From: Paenibacillus farraposensis
GTDB taxonomy: Bacteria; Bacillota; Bacilli; Paenibacillales; Paenibacillaceae
Direction of reading: 5' to 3'
NCBI RefSeq assembly: GCF_020736845.1
Contig: NZ_JAFFQR010000008.1
Coordinates: 1-64,000, forward strand
DNA length: 64,000 bases
The notes under the pieces are model-generated. The model was given only the letters and a program-made list of their open reading frames with translations. It was not told where the DNA came from and did not search any database. Positions 8,606 through 18,399 of the stretch are shown in pieces; the first letter of the stretch is position 1, and each line of letters starts with the position of its first letter. The translations under genes were made by a program, and so were the position numbers.

Positions 8606-9742
8606 CTGGTTGTCTCTTTTCCCAAGCTTCCCAGAACGTTCACAATTCTTCGCACAGTAATCTCGTCCAGCTCCTCCCACAAGGGCAGGCTGACAATATG
8701 TTTGGCAATATGCTCGGTAACATGAAGAGTAAAATGGGAATAACTTTGGAACTGCTTTTGCTGATGGCACGCCGGAGAAAAGTAGGTTCTGGCTTCAATG
8801 GAATTAGAGGCTAATAATGCAACAACTTCTTGATTGCTGTAAGGATCTGGGCTAAGAATAGGTATAAATTGATGAACAACTGATCCTTGTACTTTTTGCA
8901 AGGACCATCCTCGGTCTAATAAGTCTGCCTGGATCAGTTCTTGAAGATAATATTCGTAGATCGTCCTTCTATTCTCCCGTACAGCCTTGAAATGATCGAG
9001 AGCAGCTAAAGCGATAGCAGCCGTATACTCGGATAACTTACTGTTAAGACCTTGGGTGACAGACTCCCTGCTGCTGGAGAAACCGAAATTCCCCGCCTGA
9101 CGAATTCGCTTGATGAGATCCTGGTCCAAACTGTAGACCAATCCACCCTCTCCAATACCAAAAGATTTGGTGGCATGAAAGCTGAATACAACGGCCCCTC
9201 CGAAGCCTTTGCCAAAATGTGCGGCTTCCTCGGGAGTTATAGTTCCAAAACTGGCAGCCGCATCAATGACTACCGGAATTCCTTGCTCTTGCAGCTTATT
9301 GTATACGGATAAATCAATGGCAGTACCGAAAGTGGCATAGGGAACGATTACCGCAATCTCATCTCCCAGCAGCTTGACTGCCCGCTCTAACTGCTCCCTA
9401 TTCATTTGCCAATTCTCCGGCTCAATGTCAAGGAAGTAGGGTTCAAGCCCGCACTACTCAGCAGCAAGTGGGGTGGCAGCAAAAGTAAAACTTGGTATAA
9501 CTGCATATTTCCCCTGTGGTCGCTTGCTTTGAGAAATCGCCAAAATCAAGCCAATGGTAGCGTTATGAACGGTCACAGCCGAACCGATTCCATCGAACAT
9601 TTGTGCAATGGCCCGCTCCTCAAACAGGTTTATTTAAGGGGCCATAATTGGAGTAAATCCGCGTCTCTTCTATTTTCTCAAAATTGGCCATAAATCGTTC
9701 CTTTTTTACTAAATTAGGACGTAAAAAGGGAATATCGAACAT
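8602..9742 (-). pseudogene. Broken DegT/DnrJ/EryC1-type sugar aminotransferase
   Basis: The intact-looking frame (8602-9405) gives only the C-terminal 267 residues, with the PLP-lysine region FSFHATKSFGIGEGG and the aspartate block VVIDAAASFG. The missing N-terminus is present upstream. ATG 9740-9742 begins MFDIPFLRPNLVKKERF and runs to a frameshift near 9627-9629 (NYGPLNK|LFEERAIAQMF if one C is removed). The next frame reads SAVTVHNATIGLI and IPSFTFAATPLAAE, then hits TAG at 9454-9456 where the family has tryptophan (AAEWCG). One frameshift and one nonsense codon therefore inactivate a gene of about 380 codons. The role would have been transamination of a nucleotide-linked ketosugar. Confidence 0.85.
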
Positions 9743-9775
9743 GAGCCAGCCTCCTTCGCATATCGGATGAACAAG

Positions 9776-10645
9776 CTATGATTCCAATGTTTTTAAAATC
9801 ATTTCAATTCGCTTGCTATCTGCATCAAATTGTGGACGACCCTCTATACGTTCATGATAAGAATGAAGTGCAGTTTGAAACAAATCGTTCGTATCAAGAA
9901 ATCCGTCATCCCTTGAGACAATCATAATATCTAATCATTCCGTGAACGCATTTTGACCAAGCGTCCGATTATTTTGATTGGGATGTATTCGGAAATAGCT
10001 AAGTGTTTCAGGAATATAAACGGCTTTTCCTTTGGATAGCAAGTTCAACCAAGAAGCTAAATCATTAAGAAGAGAATACTGTTTTCCTTTATATACTCCA
10101 AACCGTTCGGTAAGATCTGTTTTTTTAAATAGCACTGTCGTAGGTTCACCAATCACATTTAAACAACGAGTTAATGCAATGTTTGCCAACATTCTTCCGT
10201 CCATGATCCTTGTTTCTTCGTATAGTTTTTTCGTTGCATAGATCGGCGGGAGAATAGCCCCGGATTCATTAATGGTTTGCCGATACGAGGTAACCAGTGT
10301 GATGTTTTCGAATTTTTCAAAAAAATAGATCATCCTTGCTATTTTTTCTTTATGAAATATGTCGTCATCCATCAAGTAATTGATATATTCACCTGACGCT
10401 AAATCAAAACACTTATGCCAATTTCCGAGAAAAAGATTTTTCTCATTTTTATAATATTTAATTTGGGAAAAAGAATCTAAATAAGAATCTTTAAGCATTT
10501 CTTGTACTTCATTCGTTGTACTGTCATCACAGATAATGATTTCGATGTTCGGATAAGTTTGTTCCAACACGCTGTCAATGGCGATTTTTAGTGTATGCGG
10601 CCGGTTATATGCAGGTATAACTACACTTACTAATGGGCATTCCAC
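9776..10645 (-). pseudogene. Glycosyltransferase family 2 with premature TGA
   Basis: The GT2 domain begins PLVSVVIPAYNRPHTLK and has the nucleotide-binding ICDDSTT block and the metal-binding YLMDDDIFHKE motif. The frame stops at TGA 9935-9937 after AFTE (236 aa). It continues in the same frame for 52 more codons (LDIMIVSRDDGFLDTND to ILKTLES) up to TAG 9776-9778. That tail looks like coding sequence and ends just before the aminotransferase start at 9742. I read the TGA as a nonsense mutation removing the C-terminus. A truncated but still active enzyme is possible, because the catalytic domain is complete. Confidence 0.65.
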
Positions 10646-10880
10646 GCTTACTCCACCTTTCTTTTTGCTAAGTGCCTAAGCCGGAGGTTTCAGACGATTT
10701 ATTCGCTATGTTCATATGGGCTGACCTTTTCCTCACATCCCCGAACACATACACATACATATATATTACTGGGAAATAAAATGATGCCAGGAAAATGGAT
10801 GCTTCAATAAAAACAATAACTCACGTCTGAATCGGTACCTCCCTCTCGATGGTGTTCGAAACTGGTAAAGGGGAATGATC

Positions 10881-12371
10881 ATGTCATTGAATTTCACTCC
10901 GCTACTGATAACTCATTTGTATGTGTCGAAGAAGGTTTTAAAGGATGATGTAAAAGCATTGATAGATAGATTGGAAGAAAATCACATTACAATAACCTTG
11001 TATGAAGCTGATCAACCACTTATAGACAATAGCTTCCAAAAACCTCGGGTCTACGTCTCGCTCGGAGAAGAGTGGGGAGAATTTTCAGCACTAAAAGCGT
11101 TGCCTGGTCACGAAAAAAAACGCTGGCTACACTTCCAATCACCAGACGAAATTCAACCCATAAATTTATTTTTCTGCTGGCTCAAGGCAACAGATCCTCT
11201 CCCGGAGAATAGAACGATTCCTCCAGCACATTTTTCTTCAGATACTCCCTTAGTATCCGTGTTTACTGCCAGTTACAGGTCAAAAGAAAAAATTCAGCGA
11301 CCTTATCAATCTTTATTGAAGCAGACGTACAAGAACTGGGAATGGGTAATTGTGGATGATTCCGGTGATGAAGATGAGACCTACAAGGAGTATTTACTGC
11401 CTTTAGATGACCACCGTGTGCGGAGATATCGGCAGGATTCCCGTAATGGCTATATAGGGGCCATCAAAAGGTTTGCGGCAGGGCTATGTACAGGGGAAAT
11501 TTTAGTAGAAGTCGATCATGATGATGAGCTAACTCCTGACTGTCTGGAGAAAATCGTCAAGGCGTTTCAACAAAACCCTGACTGCGGCTTTGTTTATGGG
11601 GATTGTGCTGAGGTGTATGTACGGAGCAATCATGCGCATTGGTATGGCTGGGATTGTGGTTTTGGTTACAGTATTCATTATCGAGTCTGGCTGCATGAAA
11701 TGAACAGATGGCAAAATGCACAAAAACATACGACCATTAATGGCAAAACCATTCGCCATTTGGTCGGTTTACCCAATCATCCCCGTGCGTGGACGAGGGA
11801 TTGTTATCATCTGATCGGAGGCCATCGCAATGAACTACTGGTAGCAGATGATTACGATATGCTGGTCCGAACGTTTCTTTGTACTAAATTTGTAAACATC
11901 CCTGATTTGATATATATCCAATATCGCAACGAAAATGGAAATAACACTACATTCCTTAGAAATAAGCAGATTCAGATTCTTGTAGAGGAACTGAATAGAT
12001 GCTATTTTCAAAGGATTCAAATGAGATTGAAAGAGCTCGATTTACCAGAGCAATTGCCTTATCGTCGCATATGGGAAACTTCTACGGATGATCCTGCCCG
12101 GAAATCTGCTCATGTGATTCAAGAAGACACTTCAAGATTCTCGATATTGTTCCCTATCCCTCATTCCTGCCCTGAAATAGAGCATACCCAGTTAATTAAA
12201 ACGCTCCAAAAGGGCATTGAAAACAACTTTAGGGAGATTGAAATTGTGGTTGTAGGCCGTATTCCATCAGAAGTCGAAACCTATGCCTCCAAAGCTCCCA
12301 GGGGAGCTATACGATGGTGGCCAATGGAGCCAAATGATTCATTGGAAACTTGTATTCAATATGCAAATTGA
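10881..12371 (+). CDS. Glycosyltransferase family 2 protein, probably C-terminally truncated
   Basis: About 496 aa. A GT-A domain occupies residues about 110-340: LVSVFTASYRSKEKIQRPYQ, WVIVDDSGDEDE, and the DxD-type metal site VEVDHDDELTPD, followed by an acceptor region with GGHRNELLVADDYDML. After about residue 410 a second GT-like start appears (SRFSILFPIPH, EIEIVVVGRIP) but stops after SLETCIQYAN, where the family would continue into the rest of a second domain. The stop lies at a junction with an AraC fragment on the other strand. I chose ATG 10881 because AAAGGGG is 7 bases before it. The ATG at 10875 is too close to that site. It probably worked on a cell-surface glycan with the adjacent broken genes. 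Confidence 0.75.
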   Translation: MSLNFTPLLITHLYVSKKVLKDDVKALIDRLEENHITITLYEADQPLIDNSFQKPRVYVSLGEEWGEFSALKALPGHEKKRWLHFQSPDEIQPINLFFCWLKATDPLPENRTIPPAHFSSDTPLVSVFTASYRSKEKIQRPYQSLLKQTYKNWEWVIVDDSGDEDETYKEYLLPLDDHRVRRYRQDSRNGYIGAIKRFAAGLCTGEILVEVDHDDELTPDCLEKIVKAFQQNPDCGFVYGDCAEVYVRSNHAHWYGWDCGFGYSIHYRVWLHEMNRWQNAQKHTTINGKTIRHLVGLPNHPRAWTRDCYHLIGGHRNELLVADDYDMLVRTFLCTKFVNIPDLIYIQYRNENGNNTTFLRNKQIQILVEELNRCYFQRIQMRLKELDLPEQLPYRRIWETSTDDPARKSAHVIQEDTSRFSILFPIPHSCPEIEHTQLIKTLQKGIENNFREIEIVVVGRIPSEVETYASKAPRGAIRWWPMEPNDSLETCIQYAN

Positions 12372-12670
12372 CCAAAATATCATTTTCGCCAAGCGCATAA
12401 ATACTATGCGGCACATGGGTATCTATAATACATATCTGTCCCTGCTCCAGACCGATCTCTTTTCCATCAATCATCTGTCTGCATTTCCCGGAATACATAT
12501 AATTCATCTCAATAAAATCATGATTGTGTAAAGGCATGTCGGCAAACCGATGGTGCTTGCTCAGCACCTCATGCCCTCCTCTCTCCCAGATGTCATAAAG
12601 TAAACTACCCGTATTGCCACAATCTGAAGCTGAAGCTGATAGGCATGTGTCCAGTGTAACGGATGAATGT
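12360..12670 (-). pseudogene. Fragment of an AraC-family regulator (cupin sensor part only)
   Basis: Minus-strand coding sequence reads LLYDIWERGGHEVLSKHHRF, MPLHNHDFIEMNYMYSG and ICIIDTHVPHSIYAL, the N-terminal cupin of AraC regulators. It is cut off near NDILVNLHI, where it meets the end of the plus-strand glycosyltransferase. No helix-turn-helix part follows, and no ATG is present at the upstream end, which abuts the stop codon of the RraA-like gene. Confidence 0.7.
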
Positions 12671-13303
12671 TTACCTTTCCAGCCCGGCGTTCAGAAGCTG
12701 ATCATATCCGTACTGCTTGCGGGCAAGCTCTTCCCTGCGCTGTTTTTCCACAGCTTTTTCCCCCAGTTCCCAAGCTTCCTCGGGCTTTAGCACAAATACG
12801 CCATCGTCATCGGCCAATATGAGATCGCCCGGATGGACACCGACTCCAAACAGGCTAATCGGCGTATTCACCTCCCCCTCCAGTTCGAGTGTGCGTGTAG
12901 TCAACGCGCTGATTCCTTTTGAATAAACGGGAAATCGCAATTGGTTCAACACGCTGACATCCGTTACACAGCCGGAAACAATCACCCCGGCCAGTTCTTT
13001 TTTCATCGCTACATAGGCTCTGAATTCTCCCCAGCAGGCTCTGGCATCGTCTCCAGACATATCGACAACAAGCACATCACCCGCTTGTGCCAGCTCCAAT
13101 GCATGCCTTATGGCAGTGGAATCCAGATGGGGTAGCCTTACCGTAACCGCATTTCCCAGCATACGGATAGGACGAAACAAGGGCTGCGCTCCCTGCATAC
13201 AGCCAAAATCCGTAAAATGCCCTATCGTGGAAGCACTAATACGCCGGTAAAGCTCCAGCAGCTCCTTCGTCACCCCTTGAATCCGAGGTTGAATTCGAAA
13301 CAT
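12671..13303 (-). CDS. RraA-like / HMG-aldolase-family protein
   Basis: 210 aa, the usual size of the RraA/4-hydroxy-4-methyl-2-oxoglutarate aldolase family. The core is recognisable: AGDVLVVDMSGDDARACWGE, then AGVIVSGCVTD, and late GDLILADDDGVFVL. In true aldolases the GxxRD pair provides the substrate-binding Arg and the metal-binding Asp. Here the segment is GCVTDVS, so Thr replaces Arg while Asp is kept, and the aldolase activity is doubtful. It lies 34 bp after the FhuF-like gene on the same strand and so may be the last gene of the iron-uptake operon. A role in siderophore handling is only inference. Confidence 0.65.
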   Translation of the reverse strand: MFRIQPRIQGVTKELLELYRRISASTIGHFTDFGCMQGAQPLFRPIRMLGNAVTVRLPHLDSTAIRHALELAQAGDVLVVDMSGDDARACWGEFRAYVAMKKELAGVIVSGCVTDVSVLNQLRFPVYSKGISALTTRTLELEGEVNTPISLFGVGVHPGDLILADDDGVFVLKPEEAWELGEKAVEKQRREELARKQYGYDQLLNAGLER

Positions 13304-13337
13304 GTAAGCCAGCTCCTTTCGACATCATAGCTCCAGT

Positions 13338-14192
13338 CTAGCTCTTGCCATGTATTTTGGGGCAGGTAGAACAATAACCGCCCTTTTCCTTCATCTGATA
13401 AAAATAGCAGCAGGTTTTGCGAACACGTACTGGTTTCACAGCAGCGTTAGATACGGTGGACACGGATGTTATTGGGGCATGCTGTGCATGCACAGAACCA
13501 GCATACCGCGCCAGCGGATTGTGCCGTTCACCAAACAGGTGAGCCGGTGCTTCACAAATCAAGTATTTAAAATCCTCTTCTGCCCGCAACCGATTCTCTC
13601 CATTCATCTCCTGCCGGATGCGGTTTTCATACAGCGCATAGACGTAGATGGCGGTGTTTTCCCATAATATGGCCCTCGGAATGGAAGCAGCAGCCGCAAC
13701 CGAACGCCACACCGGAGCCAAATGCTCTGCAAATACCCGCCGGATCACATCATCACGCCAAGCATGACGCTGGTTTATATCACTGTTGCCCTTATGCTCA
13801 TGTTCCTTTTCGCCACCATATTCCGTAACCTGCAGCCGATGCAAATACAGCCTTGGCAGCCACGTATCCTTGGCAAAATCAGAGCGAATCGTACAATCGG
13901 CAATCTCGACGTCCAGCATCTTGTTATACATTGACATCGCATACAGAGCTGGGGATACAATCAAAAAACCGTACCGTTTCGCCAAGGCAGAGGCTGCTAC
14001 CTGACGGGAGGAAAAATCATGCAGCTCTGACAGGCGATCCAGATACATCGTGCATATTGAAGCATCAAGCAAACCGGCAGCGGATAGATCGTACCGGCCA
14101 ATGGGTGCCTGTATCTCGCGGCTAATTCGCAGTTTTTCCGTGAGATACAACCACTCCGCAGGCTCAAACAAAGACCTTTTGCCGTACAGCAT
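13338..14192 (-). CDS. FhuF-like ferric-siderophore reductase
   Basis: 284 aa. The C-terminus carries [20 protein letters not shown], a C-C-x11-C-x2-C arrangement close to the [2Fe-2S]-binding motif of FhuF and of IucA/IucC-associated ferric reductases. The N-terminal two thirds are alpha-helical with no other motif I recognise. The start overlaps the end of the ABC ATPase gene by 29 bp, so the two are translationally linked. In FhuF-type systems the protein reduces ferric siderophore in the cytoplasm after import, releasing Fe(II), and that role fits the operon. Substrate specificity cannot be read from the sequence. Confidence 0.8.
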   Translation of the reverse strand: MLYGKRSLFEPAEWLYLTEKLRISREIQAPIGRYDLSAAGLLDASICTMYLDRLSELHDFSSRQVAASALAKRYGFLIVSPALYAMSMYNKMLDVEIADCTIRSDFAKDTWLPRLYLHRLQVTEYGGEKEHEHKGNSDINQRHAWRDDVIRRVFAEHLAPVWRSVAAAASIPRAILWENTAIYVYALYENRIRQEMNGENRLRAEEDFKYLICEAPAHLFGERHNPLARYAGSVHAQHAPITSVSTVSNAAVKPVRVRKTCCYFYQMKEKGGYCSTCPKIHGKS

Positions 14193-14979
14193 CCGCCTTC
14201 CTCCCCTTTCCGTGAGGGATGAACATCGGTGTCCCGTATAACGGATCGGGAATGACTTGACAGCGCAGCTGGAACACCTTTTCCACCGTCTCTGAGGTCA
14301 TGATTTGTTCCGGCTTGCCCTGCGCATAAATACGCTTGTCGTGCACCGCGACGATATGGTTCGCATAGCGGCAGGCCAGATTCAGATCATGCAGCACCAT
14401 GACAATGGTACGTCCTTCGCGTTCATTCAGGTCAAACAGCAGGTCCAGAATTTCAATTTGATGTGTCATATCCAAAAAAGTTGTCGGCTCATCCAGCAAA
14501 ATCATATCCGTTCCCTGCGCCAAAGTCATGGAAATCCACGCACGCTGACGTTGTCCGCCGGATAAAGAATCTACCGGACGGTCGGCAAAGGCCTCCAATT
14601 GTGTTGCCCGCAGTGCGTTGTGCACCTGGGCCTCATCCTCTGCCGACCACTGCTTGAGCCAGCTCTGATGCGGATATCTGCCCTGCTTGACCAGCTGATA
14701 TACCGTTAGCCCTTCCGGGGCCGAGGGTCCCTGCGGCAAAATGGACAGCCTTTTGGCAAGCTGCTTGGAGGGGAGCCGGGCAATCGCCTGCCCATCCAGC
14801 AGCACCGCTCCCGCCGCAGGCTTCAGCAGCCGTGCCATGGCACGTAAAATCGTCGATTTTCCACAGCCATTGCTGCCGACCAGCACCGTAATTTTTCCCT
14901 CTGGTATTTGCAGGTCCAACTCTTGAATAACCGGATCTGCTCCATAGCTGATCTTCAGGTCCTTCATCTCCAAACCCAT
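14164..14979 (-). CDS. Ferric-siderophore ABC transporter ATP-binding protein (FecE/FhuC/YusV type)
   Basis: 271 aa with all ABC ATPase motifs: Walker [17 protein letters not shown]-loop [10 protein letters not shown], signature [10 protein letters not shown], Walker [15 protein letters not shown] and switch His in [16 protein letters not shown]. The D-L-N-L-A-C-R-Y-A pattern after the switch histidine is typical of iron-siderophore and vitamin B12 ATPases. It sits between the permeases (110 bp upstream) and the FhuF-like reductase (overlapping) on one strand. It is predicted to energise import through the two FecCD permeases. Confidence 0.93.
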   Translation of the reverse strand: MGLEMKDLKISYGADPVIQELDLQIPEGKITVLVGSNGCGKSTILRAMARLLKPAAGAVLLDGQAIARLPSKQLAKRLSILPQGPSAPEGLTVYQLVKQGRYPHQSWLKQWSAEDEAQVHNALRATQLEAFADRPVDSLSGGQRQRAWISMTLAQGTDMILLDEPTTFLDMTHQIEILDLLFDLNEREGRTIVMVLHDLNLACRYANHIVAVHDKRIYAQGKPEQIMTSETVEKVFQLRCQVIPDPLYGTPMFIPHGKGRKADAVRQKVFV

Positions 14980-15089
14980 CTGCTTCCCTCCTGTTATCGT
15001 AAAGTCATTTATTTGAGTCGTATTAACGTTGATTCAACCTTCTCAAATGGTTCAATCATCTAGATTCAACCATTGTCTCACCCCAGCCC

Positions 15090-16190
15090 TTAGTGCCGAT
15101 CCCGCCGCTGAAGCAGCAAATACAGGAAAAACGGTGCCCCTACCCCTGCTGTAAAAACGCCTGCGGGAATATCGATAGGGTAAAAGACCGTTCGGGCCAG
15201 CAAATCCGCGAGATACACCAGCATGCCCCCCACCAGTGCTGACACCAGCGTCAGGCTGCCCATGGAGCAGCCTGCTAATCGCCGAGCAATATGCGGTGCA
15301 ATTAATCCGACAAAACCGATCGCTCCCGCAACGGCCACCGCTGTTCCGGCGAGAATCACACTGAGCAGCAGCAATATCACACGATGCCGCTGCACCTCCA
15401 CACCCAGGCCGGTCGCCACATCATCCCCCAGCGCCTGTGTGTTGAGGCTGCGCGCAAAATAGAGAACAAGCGGTGAACAAACTCCGATAGAGATCAGCAT
15501 CGTATATACGTTGTTCCACGATGCGCCATATACGCTGCCTGTCAGCCAAATATATGCCTTGCCGGCGGTGAAGGATGAGCTCATCACCAGCATCAGTGTT
15601 GTAACCGAACTCATGGCAGAAGCTAGACCAATCCCGACCAGCAGCAATCGGATTGGCGTTACGCCGTCCTTCCAGGCCAATAGATACACAAGCAGCGATA
15701 CGACCAGAGCACCGATGACTGCCGCCACAGGCAGCCATTGAATACTCAAAAGCGTTCCTCCGTAAGCAATGAACGTCACCGCTGCTACCGAGGCCCCGCC
15801 TGTAATGCCGAGAATATCCGGGGATGCCAGCGGATTGCGAATAATGCCCTGAAGCACCGCTCCCGCGATGCCTAAAGCTGCCCCAACGAGCACACCTGTA
15901 AGCGCCCGCGGAAACCTCAGTCTATACAAAATAAAATCATGTTCGCCTGAGCTGTGTCCCCATATCGCCTGAAGAACTTCCGCAGGGTGTACATAGGTAT
16001 CCCCCCAGCCGACACTAACCACACCCATGATCAGAAGCGCCAGAGCTAATCCGCCCATCATCCATAATGCTTTCTTTTCCAACTGGATATGAAATCTGCC
16101 GTGCCTGCTTCGCAGCGTCACATAACGCTTCATGCCCATCAACCTGTCTGCGCTGGCACTATGTCTCACCTGCCTGCGTTTCATTTCCAC
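15090..16190 (-). CDS. FecCD-family iron-siderophore permease (second subunit)
   Basis: 366 aa with a long hydrophilic N-terminus and then about nine to ten membrane segments. Characteristic FecCD blocks are present: LRFPRALTGVLVGAALGIAG, GAVLQGIIRNPLASPDILGI, GAIGFVGLIAPHIARRLAG (the coupling-loop region contacting the ATPase) and DIPAGVFTAGVGAPFFLYLL at the C-terminus. It overlaps the first permease by 10 bp. A shorter start at MGMKRYVTL is possible, so the first 18 residues are uncertain. It pairs with the 334 aa permease to form the transmembrane channel. Confidence 0.93.
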   Translation of the reverse strand: MEMKRRQVRHSASADRLMGMKRYVTLRSRHGRFHIQLEKKALWMMGGLALALLIMGVVSVGWGDTYVHPAEVLQAIWGHSSGEHDFILYRLRFPRALTGVLVGAALGIAGAVLQGIIRNPLASPDILGITGGASVAAVTFIAYGGTLLSIQWLPVAAVIGALVVSLLVYLLAWKDGVTPIRLLLVGIGLASAMSSVTTLMLVMSSSFTAGKAYIWLTGSVYGASWNNVYTMLISIGVCSPLVLYFARSLNTQALGDDVATGLGVEVQRHRVILLLLSVILAGTAVAVAGAIGFVGLIAPHIARRLAGCSMGSLTLVSALVGGMLVYLADLLARTVFYPIDIPAGVFTAGVGAPFFLYLLLQRRDRH

Positions 16191-17185
16191 GCCCCTCCTT
16201 TACGGGCAATGTAGATGAAAAAGGGTACCCCGATCAAAGCGGTAATCACGCCAATCGGAATTTCCAGCGGTGAAATCAGCACCCTGGCGGCCGTATCGGC
16301 TGATACCAGTAACAGACTTCCCAGTACCGCCGAAAAAGGGATAATCCAGCGGTAGTCCGCGCCTGCCAAAGCACGTGCCACATGCGGAATGATCAGACCG
16401 ACAAAGCCAATCGCACCGGCAATCGCAACAGAGCAACCGGCCAGGACCACGATAATTAGGCCCATCGCGCTTTTTACCCATAGCGTATTCTGGCCCATGC
16501 CCTTCGCCACATCTTCCCCGGTCACTAGCAGATTCACCGCTCTGCCCATAAGCATAGCCGCGATCCCGGCCGACAGCATAAAAGGGAATACCGGCTGCAG
16601 CATCTCCAGCGAACGGCCGCTGACAGAGCCGGCCATCCAGAACAATACATTTTGCATCCCCGTTTCATTCATCACCAAAATAATCTGGATCATCGACATA
16701 AACAAGGCGTGGATGGCAGAGCCGGATAATACCATTTTGATGGGTGTCAAGCCGTCCCGGCCTAATGAACCGATGACGTACACCAGTACAGCCGCCAACC
16801 CCGCGCCGATCAAGGCGAACCCCATCAGGGACATCATGGAGGCAACCGAAAACACCACCGCGGCGACAGAAACGAGGAACAAAGCACCCGCATTGATGCC
16901 AAACGTACTGGGCGAAGCCAGCGGATTGCGGGTCAGCGCCTGCATAAAGGCCCCCGCCGTCGCCAGGCTCGCACCCACAACGGCGGCAATGACCACACGC
17001 GGCAGACGTTCGGTATGTATCAGCACATGCTCTACATTTTGAGCATCATAATGCAGCAGGGAGGATATCACAAATTGCGGTGAAATCAGCGTTCTGCCCA
17101 GCAGCAGGCCAAGGAACAAGGCGCCCGCGAGCAGGATCAGGCATACACCAAGTCCAGTCCATTTTCTTACATTCGTCGTTAGCAT
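16181..17185 (-). CDS. FecCD-family iron-siderophore permease (first subunit)
   Basis: 334 aa polytopic membrane protein. It carries ERLPRVVIAAVVGASLATAG, GAFMQALTRNPLASPSTFGI, AGAIGFVGLIIPHVARALAG and a C-terminal EIPIGVITALIGVPFFIYI, all hallmark FecCD/BtuC segments. It follows the binding-protein gene after 110 bp, which contain a weak hairpin. It overlaps the second permease by 10 bp, which suggests coupled translation and a heterodimeric channel. Confidence 0.93.
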   Translation of the reverse strand: MLTTNVRKWTGLGVCLILLAGALFLGLLLGRTLISPQFVISSLLHYDAQNVEHVLIHTERLPRVVIAAVVGASLATAGAFMQALTRNPLASPSTFGINAGALFLVSVAAVVFSVASMMSLMGFALIGAGLAAVLVYVIGSLGRDGLTPIKMVLSGSAIHALFMSMIQIILVMNETGMQNVLFWMAGSVSGRSLEMLQPVFPFMLSAGIAAMLMGRAVNLLVTGEDVAKGMGQNTLWVKSAMGLIIVVLAGCSVAIAGAIGFVGLIIPHVARALAGADYRWIIPFSAVLGSLLLVSADTAARVLISPLEIPIGVITALIGVPFFIYIARKGGAWK

Positions 17186-17236
17186 CGCATGTATAGCCTC
17201 ACTCTTTCAGCAGTAATGTACAACACAAAAGAAGGC

Positions 17237-17256
17237 TGAGGGATATAACCCCCTCA
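17237..17256 (-). terminator. Weak intercistronic hairpin between binding protein and permeases
   Basis: On the minus strand TGAGGG pairs with CCCTCA around an 8-base loop, followed after a few bases by TTCTTTT. It could act as a partial terminator that leaves the binding-protein mRNA in excess over the permease mRNA. Confidence 0.4.
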
Positions 17257-17295
17257 CCCCTCTGCTGTATGTCCGTCTTGCTGTGCAATATTTAT

Positions 17296-18303
17296 TTATG
17301 GCTTCAGATGATACAATTGATAAAGATCGTCCAGCATCCGGTTTGCGCTCAAATAGCCTCCGGCCAGATTCCAGTTCACTTCATTGACCTTGAAAATGCT
17401 TTTTTTCTTGTATGCATCAAGGTTTTTCCACAAAGGATGACTTGTCCAGGCCTCATAATTTTTTTCAATTGCAGCCTGATCCTTACCCGAGTTAAACACG
17501 AACAACGTATCTGCGTTCATGTCCGGAATGCTTTCCTTGCTGTTGACTTTGATTCCCCATTTGTCCCCTTCCTGCTCAGGAGGACGGTTAAAGCCCAGTT
17601 CCTTCAAAATCTGACCGGCAAATCCCATATAATAAATGCGCGCATGGTCTGCCCGGAAATTAACGATCGAAGCCTTGATCGGCAGGCGATGGCCCATTTT
17701 CGTTTTAAAATCCGCTACACGCCGATCCCAATCTGCCAGCAATTGTGCGCCCTTGTCCTCCTGATTCAGCACTTGTCCGATCAGCTTCACTGTATCTTTC
17801 CACTCATACAGCTGATCGACGGCGACCGTAGGTGCGATTTCCGACATTTGCTGGTACGTCGCTTCGTTACGAAATTTGGTTGCAATGATGACATCCGGCT
17901 TCAGCTTATAGATTTCCTCCATATTCGGCTGCGTCTCCAGCCCAACGGTCGAAACCCCTTCGAGATCTTTTTTCAAATAGTCATACACCGGCTCGGTTCC
18001 ATTCGCCTCCACCATCCCCACCGGTTTGACACCGTAGGCGATCATTACATCTGTGGCTCCGTTATACAGCGTTACGATCCGTTTGGGCGTACCTTTAATT
18101 TCGGTCTTCCCCAGCACATGCTCAATGGTACGCACCGATTCGGTTGAAGATGCTCCCTGTGCATCCGCCGTTCCCTGATCCGTTGCCGCTGCTCCATCGG
18201 AATTCGCATTCGTACCTGCTCCCCCGGCACCACAGCCTGATAACAGCAGCAATACAACGATGAGCGCAGCCCATATACCCCCCTTGCGTGATGCTCGAAA
18301 CAT
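17296..18303 (-). CDS. Ferric-siderophore-binding lipoprotein
   Basis: 335 aa. It has an N-terminal lipoprotein signal, LIVVLLLLSGCGAGG, with Cys near residue 24, then a low-complexity linker. The FecB/TroA-like binding fold follows (about residues 60-335), with RTIEHVLGKTEIKGTPKRIV, the family's ALG/LKPDVIIATKFRNE core and a C-terminal HPLWKNLDAYK segment common to B. subtilis YfiY/FeuA-like proteins. It captures ferric siderophore outside the membrane for the FecCD permeases encoded downstream. A Fur box lies 32 bp upstream of the start. Confidence 0.93.
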   Translation of the reverse strand: MFRASRKGGIWAALIVVLLLLSGCGAGGAGTNANSDGAAATDQGTADAQGASSTESVRTIEHVLGKTEIKGTPKRIVTLYNGATDVMIAYGVKPVGMVEANGTEPVYDYLKKDLEGVSTVGLETQPNMEEIYKLKPDVIIATKFRNEATYQQMSEIAPTVAVDQLYEWKDTVKLIGQVLNQEDKGAQLLADWDRRVADFKTKMGHRLPIKASIVNFRADHARIYYMGFAGQILKELGFNRPPEQEGDKWGIKVNSKESIPDMNADTLFVFNSGKDQAAIEKNYEAWTSHPLWKNLDAYKKKSIFKVNEVNWNLAGGYLSANRMLDDLYQLYHLKP

Positions 18304-18334
18304 TCTTTATTCCCCCTGTTTGGACGACCAATAA

Positions 18335-18349
18335 TGATATTGATTCTCA
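18335..18349. promoter_or_regulatory. Fur box upstream of the siderophore-binding lipoprotein
   Basis: TGATATTGATTCTCA matches the Bacillus 7-1-7 Fur consensus TGATAATnATTATCA with one mismatch in each half. It lies 32-46 bases upstream of the lipoprotein ATG. Confidence 0.8.
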
Positions 18350-18399
18350 TTATTAATTATAGAGAGGAGGGCGATGATGAACATGGATATTAGCGTCCT

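Noticed and set aside
8606..8770. N-terminal extension of the acyltransferase starting MPSAKAVPKLFPF
   Set aside because: It overlaps the 3' end of the aminotransferase in another frame. The family's normal start MRKIVIWGAGGHA is at 8605 with an ATGA overlap.
17269..18147. 292 aa plus-strand ORF opposite the siderophore-binding lipoprotein
   Set aside because: Antisense shadow of a well-supported gene, rich in His/Arg/Leu as expected for such frames.
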